From NCBI GenBank assembly GCA_963969395.1, contig OZ017797.1, positions 37,820,001 through 37,884,000 on the forward strand: 64,000 bases of DNA. The letters run 5' to 3'. Both the position numbers and the translations under genes were made by a program. Of this stretch, positions 37,146-49,315 are shown in pieces (positions within the stretch are counted from its first letter, which is position 1; the number at the start of each line of letters is the position of its first letter). The notes under the pieces are model-generated. The model worked only from the letters and a program-made list of their open reading frames with translations. It was not told where the DNA came from and did not search any database. Origin of the DNA: Pseudoscleropodium purum (taxonomy: Eukaryota > Streptophyta > Bryopsida > Hypnales > Brachytheciaceae).

Positions 37146-38316
37146 TGCGGCTGCCTGGTTACTTTGGCCAAAAAGGGAGAATTGAGATCGGTATCTTTCC
37201 GTGTGCTGTCCTACCGACGCCTAGTTACATCATGTGGTCCGCCAGAATTTGTAACTGTGAACACGAACACGTCCAATGAAGGTTAATAAATCCATTTCAG
37301 AGAGAAAAAAAATTTTAACTGCATTCAAAGAAGTCAAGATGAGCACACTACAAGACACGTCTTAACTTGCTACCTCCAACGGGATAAGGGGTACTTTGCC
37401 GACAATAATGCCCCAAATTGCACCAGATTGAAATACTCGGTAAGATTCACTTCAGAGCAGGCAGCGGTAACTTGGCGGTCACCGAAGAAAACCTAAGCAC
37501 ATGCATATGAAGTGGAAGATACATAACTTGTAAAACCCTCCTGCACTGTCTAAAACCCTCGTCTTAGGAGTTACGACATGCCCTTAAAAGTACGATTGTA
37601 AAATGCGAGTTTAGTCTTCCAGATGCCTAATAACCAATCACAAATCGGGGTGCTCCCTCCACAATCGATGAGCTTGGATAGGGAGAAAAAAATAGGGGAG
37701 ATGCGGGGAGAAGCAGTATCCATTCGGGCATACGCTGTCAGCCATCATTGCCAGCGGTTCTCAAAAAAACAAAGAAATTTTGAATGTGTTTGCCCAGAAA
37801 CCTAAACAAAAACGCTGCTTTCCGGACAAATCATCTCCCGCCGAATTAAAAAGAAACTGCTCTGACAAACTGCCAATAGCAGGGTGCCAAGGCAAAAAAT
37901 TGTGCGAGGATAACGCGCATGCAGTAACGCTGAGAACTAAAACCCAGACTAAAACCCCAGCTAAAGTAATCGCAGTTGACGGTCAAGATAATCTTCTTTT
38001 GAGGTGACTTGGTGAGCTGGACCTATAGTGCTAAGGGACCTCGCGACCTCGTGTGGCGCACGTACATCTCGTATAACTCACAACTGTGAGTTCACATCCG
38101 AGCTCTACCAAAGAGATACAGGTTGATTCGCAAAGAAATCCTGGACTAAACAAGAGAATAGAATCTCTTGGACCTCACACGCTACAAAACCTAAGAATCG
38201 TTAAGTCACAATAAACCAGTACTGTAAGAGCTCCCGCAGAGCTCTTGCAAATGGCGTGTTAAAAATAAAATAAAAAGGATGACGAAATTGTAAATAGGAA
38301 ACTATCCTTGGCAATA

Positions 38317-38345
38317 GGGTGAGGGTGGGGGGGTGGGGGGGAGGG
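38317..38345 (+). promoter_or_regulatory. G-quadruplex-type G-run cluster
   Basis: At least four runs of three or more G separated by one to two other bases lie about 1.2 kb upstream of the PHD/GNAT start codon. The C-rich strand is the coding strand of that gene. The sequence fits the standard G4 pattern; any regulatory role is inference. Confidence 0.6.
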
Positions 38346-39146
38346 ATACAGTAGAAAAGCAACAAAAAAATTGCCGCCAACGTTGTACTCCTTCGTCGTT
38401 TTCCCCCTCACCGAGTCAAGTCAGAAGAGCCAAGTCATTAGACAATACCAAAGTAGCTCAATACATCGTCGACAGTAAATCACATAGACATCAGCATTGC
38501 CACCAGAACCTTTCCGCCACATTGAAAACTCCATAAACTAGTAAAACTCGCGAGAATAGCTGCACCTAAGATGCAAACTCCCCTCCACGTTGATCATCAC
38601 GAGGTTTAGGTCAGATGCGTTTCCTCTCGAAACAACACCAGCTGAAACAGAAGACGAATCACTCAAGTTCGCCCGTTCCAAATTGGATTACAAAACCGAG
38701 CACTCCTCGGAAACAACAAAAGAAGAAAAAAAGCCAGCACGATCCAGAAGCTACAAAAACTTCTCTAACCAAAAAGTGATACCAGCACGCACCTCACGCA
38801 TCATACTTCTGCAAATCCTCTTGCACCTAAAGGTTCCGCATACCCTAATCCCAAACGCCCCAAGAAAAGTCAGCTCGGATATTGGAGACCCCGAGGGTCA
38901 GGGTTTCATAAGGCTCACGAAACTCCTGCTTAGATGTGAGATTGAAAAAAGACGTCCACGGAAAAGACGCCCTCGACTCTGCGAGAGATTTCTTAAAGCG
39001 CTTCACGGGTACCGCAAGAGCCAGGGATTGGGCAAGGGAAAACAACAGAGGTCACAGCGTAAGGGTAGCCGTGAAGGGAAAGCATGCGGTTGCCCGCCAT
39101 AGCCAGACCTTCTAAACCAAGAACACGACGAAGACGATGAGGTGTG

Positions 39147-39339
39147 GATGAAATAAAGTCAACGAATGAACAAAGTGAATCATTTGCGGGTCTTTAGTGG
39201 ATGAATATCGTTGATAATGGGACTGCGTATTAGATGAGGAGATAAAAAGGTCGACTAATGAACATAGTTGACTGCAGCGGCAGCCTTTTCGGGCTTCGTC
39301 GTAACGGATGAGATAAATTCGACGAATGAAACAAATGGA
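39147..39339. repeat. Three dispersed imperfect copies of a ~35-bp motif
   Basis: Copies at about 39147-39181, 39233-39272 and 39308-39339 share the pattern GATGAG-ATAAA followed by TCGACGAATGAAC, spaced 75-85 bp apart. They could be remnants of an older tandem array. No function is evident. Confidence 0.5.
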
Positions 39340-41213
39340 TGATTATCCTCCGTTCCTACTATACAGGACCCACACTATTTCTCTTAACTATGTAAATAAT
39401 TAGTAAAAATGACCAGACTGATGCAATGATTTTCATTTTTGCTTTTTTTATTTTTATTTCCATTGATGTAAGTTAATGAACGTGCACCTACACCTGGGTT
39501 ACATCACCTTTCAATAGAGATGGGGACAAACCATAGAAGTTAACATTAGGAAAAAATCTGAACCCTTGGAAGGGCCATTAAGGTTTTGTTTTTTGGCACC
39601 CTGCACTATAAGTATAGAAAAATTTAAAAAAATATTAAAACCTAATGTGGTGGTGTTGACGTGGTACAACTAGTGCCCCATCAAATGCTTTCATTAAAAA
39701 ATAAGTAAATAATAGTTTTAATAATAGTCCAAGGGTTGAAATTTTTTGTAATGCATTTAATTTAATACTATTTATTTACTAATGAGATAGGGATCTCTTT
39801 GGAATGGACCCTATACTGAACAAAATTGTTTTTGTCATGTGACATGGCATCATGTGTGACACTATGTCAAATAGATGTAGTTTAACCCTATGAGGCTATT
39901 GTAGACCAATGAATGACTTCACTATTAACTATAGAAAAAAGATAATGCACCTATTGGTCCAAGAATGAGAGAATTTTGATGACTACCTTGGTCATGGAGG
40001 GCTACATCCTTAGAGGGTTATTCTTGTTTGGGGACCTTAGGCTATTTGGGGGACTTTACTTTGGATGGCACTACATGTAAAAGTTAATTCTTTGTTCATA
40101 TAAAATTACAGAGATTAACTCTTTGTTCATGTAGAATTATAGAATGTAATACTTTATCTGAAAGTGTTGTTTTAATGTATTATATTTGGATTTTGTTTTC
40201 ATATTTGATGTAGGTTCATGCCACTCAATCTATTGTGTGTCATGATCTTTATTTACATGACATATTATATAGCTCCTCAACCAATTCTAATCTTTGAATT
40301 AAGTGATAGGTCCCTTCAAGACATTTAGAAAAGCATAATACCTTTTAGCATCATTATTATACAATGTTATGTAGATTTTCTAAAGATTTACAAGGTCTTT
40401 TAATTGAACATTAAATTTAGACAAGTGTAATATTTTATTTTCAATATTCTAAAGTAAAAACTATGTTGATTTCATATTAATGCATGACTTTATTTAACCA
40501 AAGTGATACTCTTTAAAAGACAATTTAATTAGCATAAGTTGAACTATTATTGTATTTTACCAATTCACACAAAAAAAATGAAATCTTGTTTATTTAGATA
40601 CTAATTTTGCCAATAGTGCTAGTATGCAAGCTTAGGAATGCAAGCTTGTGAGCATTGAACCTACAATATAGGTACTTATAATATAGATACCACACACTAT
40701 AGAAGATGTATATATCATAAACATCTATAATATAGGTATTTATAACATATATATATATTTTTATATCCTATAATCATAGATGGTTTTTATAGTATATACA
40801 CCTATAACATAGGTGTGTAGTATTCTAAGCTCATGAGCTCACACTACTATGCTCACATAATAGCAATCCTCCTAATTTTGCATCCTTATTATTTATACAA
40901 CTAAAGGTGAAAAATTGGTATCACTACAAACTTTATAAGTTTGATGCATAATTATTAACTCTTTATCTCCAATGATAAGAATGGTTTAGAAAGGAGTTTC
41001 CTTTTGTCTAATATTTTGTTTCTATTCGAAAATTTGTTTCAATGATGAGTGCACATGAACAAAAGTTCATCTAGCACAAAAAACTCATTCCATTCTCCAA
41101 AGTTGGTTTTGACACCAACTCTTTCCAGACTTTGCTTTTGGTATGAAAATGTGACGAATATTTCCATCTTATAAACCTCCAAAATCCCATACCTCTAGTT
41201 GATACCGGTAGTC

Positions 41214-41224
41214 ATTGGTAGCAC
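41214..41224. repeat. Left target-site duplication of the MULE
   Basis: ATTGGTAGCAC here is repeated identically at 57221-57231. Both copies directly abut the inverted termini that share GCTAGCGTG. The length of 11 bp, or 12 if the next A is counted, is near the 8-11 bp duplications usual for Mutator-like elements. Confidence 0.85.
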
Positions 41225-41847
41225 AACGACGCTAGCGTGCGAGCATGGAGCGGCGAGCATGAATGTCATGAGCATGCATTTTTATTTTAGAAATTCAATT
41301 TTTTTGGGGTGAATTTTTATTTTTGTTTAATACAAATTTTATATTTATAGATTTTTTACTATTTATAGTTAAAAGGGGCCTATAACCGCCTTACCTATGA
41401 CCGTTTTAAAAAAAAAAAATTGCAATATCCACTGCATTTTTTGAAGTGTTAGCTCAAACTAGGGTTATATTATATCCACTGGAATTAATTGAAACCTTGT
41501 GGGTTTCAAACCCGGCCCACCATGTTTAAATCTCTTTGACCTTTGGCTACAATATTCCTATTTAATGAAGTGCAATCAAGATAAAGAAAATCAACTTCAA
41601 TGAATACATGGCATATTTCTAATAAAATTGACAAATAAATCTTGAACTTACAAATATAAACATAGTGACTATTTTCATTGAATTCATTCCAATGGAATTT
41701 GAACTACAAGTGGAAAGAAGAGTTTAGACGAAATGATCACTTTTTGTGAGAAAATGAAATTTTTTTCAATTAATTGAAAATATATTCAATCGTATAAAAT
41801 GGATTCATTTCACAAGCCATTGAAGTACTTACAGCTAGTGTCTTCTA

Positions 41848-44800
41848 TTACTCTAATACTGTGATAATTCCCGCTTGAACCAAAACAAGCTTCAACTCGT
41901 TGAAACTATAGCTTGGTGCATGGATAAACTTGTCTTCGTTTATGTCCATTTTGCAGAAGTACCGGAAGAGGTAGTACAAATGCTTGCAATTTACATACTG
42001 TTGCCGACCTCCAATGGCTGAAACCGCCATAGAAGTAAAGTCAGGGCACATACATGATGGGTACATACCCACAGTGATTTGATAAATGTTGAGATTTGGT
42101 TCAGCCCCAGTTTGTAGTGAAACAATTGCCCCTAAACCAGGAAATGGTAACAATGTCACTCCCAATATCTCTCCTTTAATGTTTCCAGCACTCTCCCACT
42201 TGTTGCGTTGTTCAATTGTAGGTGCATTTGCAATTCGGTGTATGGTACGGCTATTTTGTACAGTTGGATATACATGTGCGTCTACTGGATTTGATTCATC
42301 ATATAGCACACTCTTGAATACATTAGACATACCAAATAGCCGTCGTGGAGACAATATAGGACGCTCTTGAAGTCGAAATCTAGCATGCTGCAACAATAGG
42401 GTCTCCTCTCGAGTAAGATTTGTTCCTGCTAAGATAGGCCATACTTCGGGAACCTCCGGCCACTCTATAACCCACTTGCGTTTACTTCCTTTGACGCACC
42501 GTTCGATGTCATCTGCACAAAACCAAAAGTCTGCCACTACCTCTTTCTTACTTCCGTAATCTATTTTTCTTCCACTATAGGTTGGAGCGGGAGTTCCCTT
42601 GCGACCTTTGGCAATCTTCCCCTTGCATGTCATGTTTGAACCTTTCTGTTGAGCATAACATTTTGCATTTGACTTGTGGCTAATCCTTGCAATGTGCCAT
42701 TTTGATGTATCACAATCACTTTCAAATGCAACCGTGACATGTGGCAGAGTGTTCACTAGAGGTTTAGGACCTTCATGTCTTGAAGATTCCATTGATGTTG
42801 TTGTGGCACGTGTTCGAACACGAGGTTGGGAAAAGTTGATTTTATCAGGTCTATGTGAGTCACTTGCATCACCGATAGGAATGTCTAACTTCCTCTTCAA
42901 GCTCCCAAAAATCTCTTCTCCTTTGAGATGAGGAATGCGAGTTCCAATACCTTCGGAACCTGGCAATGAATTCAATGCCTCTGCAATCTTCTTTGGATCA
43001 CCGCTACGTCTTGCTGCTCTCAATTTCAACTCCCCTTTTGATGGACCAAATCCCGAAGCATATCCCTTCAAGTAAGCTCGATAATTTGTCATTTGCATCC
43101 ATGCCCGAATACTGTCATCACATGTTGCATCAAAGACATTGTTCCCTCTATTACCAGACATTTGAAGCCACTTGTTGTGTACGGTTTTTGACAAATTGCA
43201 TGAAGGCATATCGACAAGTTCCTCCAAACTTAAATCCTGAAAATGAAGTTGCACAAACATTAGACTTTGCTAATTCAATGTTTTATACCATCGTGAAATC
43301 CATCTGAGATATAAATAAACATTTATAAATACATGAATCAAAAGTGAGAGTAGTAAGAAGATCTCAATAATATCCGTGTTTGGTCAAACGGGATTTTGCA
43401 AGATCTTTTCCAGTAAAGTGACTTTTCGAAGCTTAAAATATAAAATGAAAACTTTCAACAAACCCAAACAAAAATTCAAATTCAAATAACCACTATTCAA
43501 TATATATTTTATATAGCCTACAAATAAACCTTTTATTTCAAAAGTAGGGATTTTGGGTTTGCACAACAACCTTCAAATTTACTTATTATTTATTTCTTAA
43601 TTTTTTAATTAAATGTTCCTTGAACATGAACCAAGAGTAGGGGTATTAAGGGGGACCCTACATACCCTTGTCGGATCTGACAGGGGTATAGAAGGTCCCT
43701 ACCCCTACCTCTACTTTTGGTTCATGGACTGTTTCTTTCCCAATTTTTTGGACGAAAAAATGTTAAAAAAAAATTGGAGATATTGAAGTAAACCGTGAAC
43801 CTTATATACATAATTCCTATCTCACGAGTGTATTTGTAGTCCTTCCTAAAATTCCAATTTCTCATCAATTTGGGACATTCCTATGTTTTTTAAAACAAAG
43901 ATTTAGGAAATTCCATACATTCAAATCAAATCATAGAAATATTAATTTCAATAGAAAATTGCTTTGAATGCACCAAAAAAATTTTAAAACGGATTTGAAA
44001 ATTGTTATACTCCAATCAAATTGACTTACCAATTGCATGAATCCTCCCCATTGCCTATATTGGAAATGCCAAAAGGCAAGCCAATGTTCTAAGTGGTGAA
44101 GTGCATCTTCTGTTGTTGCTCCCGATGATAACCACCAGGACCGAATTGCCAGGTATTTTGTTTCTGCTTCCTCCATTGATTTTGCATCTTTATACTGTTT
44201 ACAAAGTAAATTGTGTTGTTGTTGAAACGCTTCCTTAATGTACTTCTGCATGTGCTTCTGGAGAGAAGTACTCCAATGCAATAAGCATGTTCTTTCCCTA
44301 TTCTCCATTTTCTGATCTGCAAAACCACTTCCATATACAATTCGTACGGCATTCCAATTCGCCATAGCGCTATCAGCCATAAATCCTTTAAAATTTGGAT
44401 TCTCAACTCCGTGTCGCAACATTACAATATTCAAGCACTTCCAAAAGAGCAACTAAACCTCAGTATCTTCTGATTGCATATCATAGGTTGCAATCGTCAT
44501 GACCTTCTTGTAATCTGGATCATACACGTGGCAAGCCATTGTCGTCCATTCCTTTACACGCTTGACGTGGTCGAACATCATCCACGCATTTTGAAGATTT
44601 CCTCCGGATTGCATGCGCTGCACCAAGTCCACACCGCTTCTAGGTCCTTCTGTGAGCATCTTGAAGATAAATACCTTCTCTTTTCCTTGGCCTGGAAAGA
44701 CACTGTCGTGGATGAATTCGAACTTCGACTCTTTCTTCATAGTCATTATGTTGTCGATGATGCCTCCACGGTTGTTTGAGCGAAATGACGATATCACATT

Positions 44801-46188
44801 TCTAATGTTGGGACTACTCAAGTATTGAAACCGATCCATCACCTCTTCTAGCTCTTCTCCCTTCAACATCACTTTCTCTCCCTCTCCGTTATGGAACAAA
44901 TAGGTCGTGAGAAAATCTTTGCTTGCAGAGAGAGCAATGGCTGAGTTTGTGGCAGTAGGAGTTTTTGCCACTTGCTCTGCAATGAGTTCACAAATCTTCT
45001 CTGCAGAATCTCTATACATGCCTTTTGCTACTGGGTGAGAGTGATCTCCAAGATGAATTGCAGCCCTTGTCATTTTAGGAATCTCGCTATAACAGTAGTA
45101 TATTCTAGCGTCGCATTGCTTTAGACATGTTGGATTCTGTCTACATAGTTTGCAAACTAACGTACAATCCTTGGGAGGCTTGTCTCCTATTAGAAAAGGG
45201 GACACTGTATATCCACTCCACTCTGTCTCATTGTGCTTATTAGCTCTCTTTAGATATTCACAATTGAGATTCATACAAACAAGGTGACCAGCGCAATAGG
45301 ACTTCCGGAATCTCAATCTGTCGGAGTTGTGAATATTGGTGTTTGTACCTTGCACCACGCATGTCCATCATAACGTTTGTCCATCCCCTCCAAATTTCCG
45401 GCAGCCGACGAAGATGGCCACGTGCGGCCTGGAGGCAACTCAAAGATGACGTTTCCATTGAAGACTGATGGAAGAAACCCAACTTCATGGTGCTTGATGG
45501 CATTTACATCCATTGTGGACAATTCGTTCCTAGACCGATGCATACTCTTCAAATTCCTCAAGCATTCCATTATGCTTCTCCGATCAAGTGTAGGTGGATA
45601 CAACGGAGGACGAGATAACAGAGATTGTGTGGGACTATTGCCTTGGATGTCTGAAACTGAATGATTACTATCACGACTACCAAGAGCGTTTTTGACACAT
45701 TGCGGTTTTTCACGGACACTCAAGCTAGGTGACTGTCCTTCCGAATCACTTGACAACTCGATAATAGGGTCCAATTTCTCAATCTTTATAGCACGTAGAA
45801 AAGTACTTGAACTAGGAATTGGAAGTTCCTGTCGAAGAGGGCTAGGAGAAACTACGTTTGTGACATATGGCATATCCACTATTGAATTATCGGACTGGCG
45901 GCTAACCATCTCTGTAGATGCATTTAGAATAGCCATAGGAAGACCGTATGCTCTATAGTTTCCTATAGGGAGGAACCAACAAACTCCATCCTTGTCTTCA
46001 CTCTTCTCAATAGGAACAAATTCTACGCTTTTACCACATTCAGACTTCCTCTCTTCTTCTATATAGATAGAGGACTCATCAAATCTGAAACGTACATGTA
46101 GAAGATGACTAGATACTCTAGCCAGATTGCCATTCGCCAAAGGAAACACAAGCAGAACTACATGACCGTCTACTCTAATGCAAGCCAT
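41848..46188 (-). pseudogene. MULE-type transposase (WRKY/GCM1-like finger, DDE core, SWIM finger), disrupted
   Basis: Two coding exons, 44030-46188 and 41848-43236, around a 793-bp intron; about 1180 residues. The start at ATG 46188 (MACIRVDGH) follows a likely acceptor, so a 5' UTR intron is probable. Residues ~1-290 are a variable N-terminus. Near 296-385 a zinc finger resembling WRKY/GCM1 domains has YCAGHLVC and ends in HLGDHSHP. The catalytic core shows the first Asp in ATYDMQSED (~569), the second in GFMADSAM (~606), the MULE CxxH signature in CLLHWS (~634) and Glu in HHLEHW (~701). A SWIM finger (CMCPDF ... NCKHLYYLF) lies near 1115-1140. Two lesions are visible: a frame change near 45350, just before the zinc finger, and an in-frame TAG at 44453-44455 between the first and second catalytic Asp. 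Both flanking frames remain clearly coding, so the lesions look recent, or one is an assembly error. Confidence 0.82.
43625..43726. mobile_element. Palindromic mini-element in the transposase intron
   Basis: A 102-bp fold-back with arms CATGAACCAAGAGTAGGGG and, inverted, CATGAACCAAAAGTAGAGG, centred on CTTGTCGGATCTGACAGGGG. It sits in the transposase intron on the minus-strand gene. Related palindromes with the same TCGGATCCGA core occur at 50373, 54065 and, more diverged, 54318. Confidence 0.8.
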
Positions 46189-46429
46189 GGTGATAAAGCA
46201 ACACTGCAAAACAACGGAATGAAAAGCCAAGGATACATCAACTTCAACTATAGAAGACAGAAGCATGTGAAGTATGTCAATATAATCCACAGAAATTATG
46301 TAGTTTCAATTCAATCTATGGTATTCTAGAAGTATCCATTCATAAGAGAACTTTGATAGTATATGTACAAACTATTCACACAAAGATGTCATTTAGTTCC
46401 TTCATTACTGCTTTCATGTGAATTACAAG

Positions 46430-46745
46430 AAATAAATGAGTTGAGAGAAATAAATGAGTTCAGGCGGCTTTGCAAGAGATTGATTTAAAGTAAACAAAAA
46501 TCAATGAGTCAAGGCGGCTCTGGCAAGAACTTCATTTCAAAAAAATGAAATTTATGTATTGAGGCGGCTCTGAAAAACGCGTTCAAGAAGATACTCATTA
46601 AATCTTGCTAGTTTTATACTCCAGAGTGAAGATAGACAATGAAAGGGGTGTCAGAATAAAAGACGGCTCATAAAATCTTAGGACAGCTATTTAGAATTTG
46701 AAATTTGCAAGGCGGCGCTTCTCATAGGTCTATCTATTGAGGCAC
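46430..46745. repeat. Irregularly repeated GGCGGCTCT motif
   Basis: The motif AGGCGGCTCTG or close variants recurs about five times at 50-90 bp intervals directly upstream of the transposase gene's likely transcription start. The position would suit binding sites in the element's promoter, but this is inference. Confidence 0.45.
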
Positions 46746-46883
46746 TCGGGAAAGACTAACCTACTTGGTTGTTTTGAATAAATAGTCTCCATGTTTCTTC
46801 ATACATGTCTTTCTAGTACTACCTTCAACATAGTTCTGTACTTCTCATAGTGTGAGACTTCTGAAGTTCATATATTGATCCTT

Positions 46884-47189
46884 ATGCTTGTAGACTGTGA
46901 GAGCTTTGCAGACATAGTTCCAGACCTTAGAAACAAACGGAAGAGACATATTTCATTGTATTTCTCATCACGCAAGGCACTCAGAAGATCTAGAATGACT
47001 CGCTCAAAGAAACTTGTGTCAAAGATAGGTCAGTCGTCACAGATACAACTCCGAAAACACCTTCTCTTTGAAAGTGGAGATAGTGGCATAGAAGTCGACC
47101 CAGAAGTACAAGAGTTGCAGTCACAAGAAACATCGGCTGAAGACATGACAAGCAACCAAGACATCTCAAGACACAACAGACTCTTACAA
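46884..47189 (+). CDS. Possible upstream exon of the ParB/methyltransferase-like gene
   Basis: An open frame from ATG 46884 encodes about 102 residues with a basic patch (RNKRKRHIS, SRMTRSKKLV) and an acidic C-terminal half (ESGDSGIEVDPEVQELQSQE). It ends at a good donor (CAA|GTAAGA, donor base 47190) in phase 0, which matches the phase-0 acceptor directly before ATG 51203. If joined, a 4-kb intron would hold the 175-bp repeat array. Alternatively it is an independent small frame or a decayed exon. No family is recognised. Confidence 0.3.
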
Positions 47190-48139
47190 GTAAGAATCTG
47201 CATAATCAATTCTTATTCTTTGTATACTTTTCAGTGTGTTGGATTTGAATCTACCCAAAAAATATACAACTTACAGTACAAGTCTCGTGCTTTATCAAAG
47301 TTCAAGTATTTCATTGAGACTTTGATTTGAAATTATGATGAGGTTTGTTTCACTTGACGAAGTACTATTTCAGAGTCCATCATTGTGGTCTTCTTGACTT
47401 CTATAAGAATGAAGATGTTCAATCCATGGATCAACCGTGCAATGTATTCTGGCTATTTATTCAAAATTTCTATTCATGTGAACTGTAGCCATAAAAACGA
47501 TGTCTTCGAAATTTGTATCCAACTGATGGAATGAAGGTAGTAAGGTGCAATTTGTACTCCAATTGAAAATTCTCAAAATTTCTTGAATCTCAATATGATA
47601 TAGCAATATGAACTTTGGGCTTATATCTAGGCTTAGTTTATTTTTCAATTTTAGAGCAACATGCTATCTTTTGTTTATACTAAAATCTTCCACATTATAA
47701 TATAAAACCATGATGAAATTTTAATATTTATTAAGGATATTATATATTAGATTTGAAATATATAATTATTTCACAAGAAATTCATAATAATTTGAAATTT
47801 TCTAGCAAAACATTTGAAAATTGAAGAACATGTAACAAACATATGACTTCATCTCAGAATATTAAACTAAAATTCTTCCACTTCCATTAGTTTCAAATTG
47901 GAAGAAAATAGAGTTATGATTGTTCAAGCTTCTTAGCCACGTCTTTCTAGCAATGAATAGGTTTAGGGTGTAAAGTCCTTACAAATTAGGCTGCACATAG
48001 ATTTCCAACTTTGCACTATTACAATTCTTTAAGAAAAATAGATAATATGTGACTCTTAACACTATTTTAAACCAATGAAAATTCTAATATTCTTGTATTG
48101 GATTAATTTTCCTCAAAATCTTTTTTCAAGGTGATTGCA

Positions 48140-48479
48140 CTAATTTTCTAGACAACACTAATTCTCCCTCTCTGTTACGAAAAATAGTGTAGTTCTCTCT
48201 CGAATCCCTAAAACTGAAACCACTGCTGTTTGCTTTCTCTCTTAGTCTTGTTTGCTCTTTCTCTTCCTTCCTTCTGTTTTTTCTAAAGTTTTTCGGGAAC
48301 TGGTGCATCATTGACTGCACGTGCCTTGAATCCGTGATTCGAGGTTTCATTGGCAAAGATGAGCAATCACGAGAGTACTTCAGTCGCGAAGGATTTTGAC
48401 AAAGGAATAGTTGCTTATCACTCTATTGCGAGAGTGTGGGGTGTGCACTTGCACCTCACCTACTGCAAGAAGTGCAAAA
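48140..48479 (+). promoter_or_regulatory. Possible promoter and short first exon of the plus-strand transposon gene
   Basis: A CT-rich tract at about 48230-48295, of the sort found around plant transcription starts, precedes ATG 48359. That ATG opens a 40-codon frame (MSNHESTSVAKDFDKG...) ending at a GTGAGT donor at 48480. It could be the first exon of the gene continuing at 51203, but phase 1 here does not match the phase-0 acceptor there without an extra exon. Confidence 0.25.
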
Positions 48480-48702
48480 GTGAGTGTTAGGAAAGCTCAT
48501 TCATAGTTACAGTTAACTCGAAGATGGCCGGAGGACGTTACAGATTACGAATTCACAGTGGTGAAGCGCCCGCTTGGATTGACGCCCTCTCTCACCCAGC
48601 TAGTTCATTGACACATCCAGCGCCTTGGATTATGGAAAACTTCTCAGATATTATAGCCTTGCTTGCATGCATCGTTAGGGATGAAGTTCCTCCGCAGGCT
48701 AA

Positions 48703-48822
48703 ATCAGGAAGATCCGCCACTGAATCGGGAGCTTTGCCACTGAATCGGGAGCTCCGCCACTAAATCAAGAAGGTCCGCCACAAAAGCTGGAGCTCCGCCA
48801 CTAAAGCTGGAAGCTCCGCCAC
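48703..48822. repeat. Short tandem repeats with GCTCCGCCACT core
   Basis: Five to six imperfect units of 20-24 bp, each with CCGCCACTRAA or a close variant, alternate with GGGAGCT or GCTGGAG. They lie 500 bp before the large 175-bp repeat array and share its higher GC content. Confidence 0.7.
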
Positions 48823-49315
48823 GATGCTTCTTGCGTCACGTTGCAACTTTACCTGGCTCCCCGCACTGAAAGCTGCGTCCCACTGGTTTAGCTACAAAAA
48901 TTGGAAATCTTTTAAAAATCTTCTCCTGCGCCACTGGAATCACTCATCGGGAAGAGTGAACGCCTGCTCAAAGCATGAGTTCTCCGAACTGCTCTACTGA
49001 CTGTGAGCGACGGGATTTTTAATCACCATTGCTTCCCTGTTCTCATACTCCCGAGATCTAATCTTCTGTGATGGCGACTTGGTAGCGCTCAAGGACGGAG
49101 CACAAGAAGTCGCTCGCGTGAAGACGAGGCTGTGGATGCTCGGAACCAGTTCAATCAACACGTGAATCTGCATGTGAGGTTTCGAATGCACTTGCTTGGT
49201 CAGTCAGCTTCATGTCTTGGGGCTCGTGATTTGCTCAAACCTGTCATCAACTAGAAAGCTCCATGTTCGGTTCCTGGTAGCGGCTGAGATTTCGCTGCAG
49301 TACCTCCTCGTGAAC

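Larger units (their letters stand above)
37146..41213. other. Promoter side of the PHD/GNAT gene and AT-rich spacer
   Basis: From 37.15 to about 39.1 kb the base composition is less AT-rich and probably covers the promoter and 5' UTR of the minus-strand PHD/GNAT gene. The plus-strand frame at 38590-39102 (basic, low-complexity) has no recognisable domain and is not called. From 39.4 kb to the transposon edge at 41.2 kb the DNA is AT-rich without features beyond short imperfect palindromes near 40.6-40.85 kb. Confidence 0.5.

Noticed and set aside
38010..38115. tRNA- or SINE-like stretch with a GTTCACATCC box-B resemblance
   Set aside because: No convincing box A, cloverleaf or A-rich tail could be formed, so neither a tRNA nor a SINE is supported.
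38590..39102. 170-residue plus-strand frame
   Set aside because: Low-complexity basic translation with no domain; it lies in the promoter side of the PHD/GNAT gene and has no splice or start context.
40640..40860. Imperfect palindromes with ATATAGGT/ACCTATAT words near the transposon's left end
   Set aside because: Too diverged and AT-rich to define ends or a target duplication; it lies outside the element boundary.
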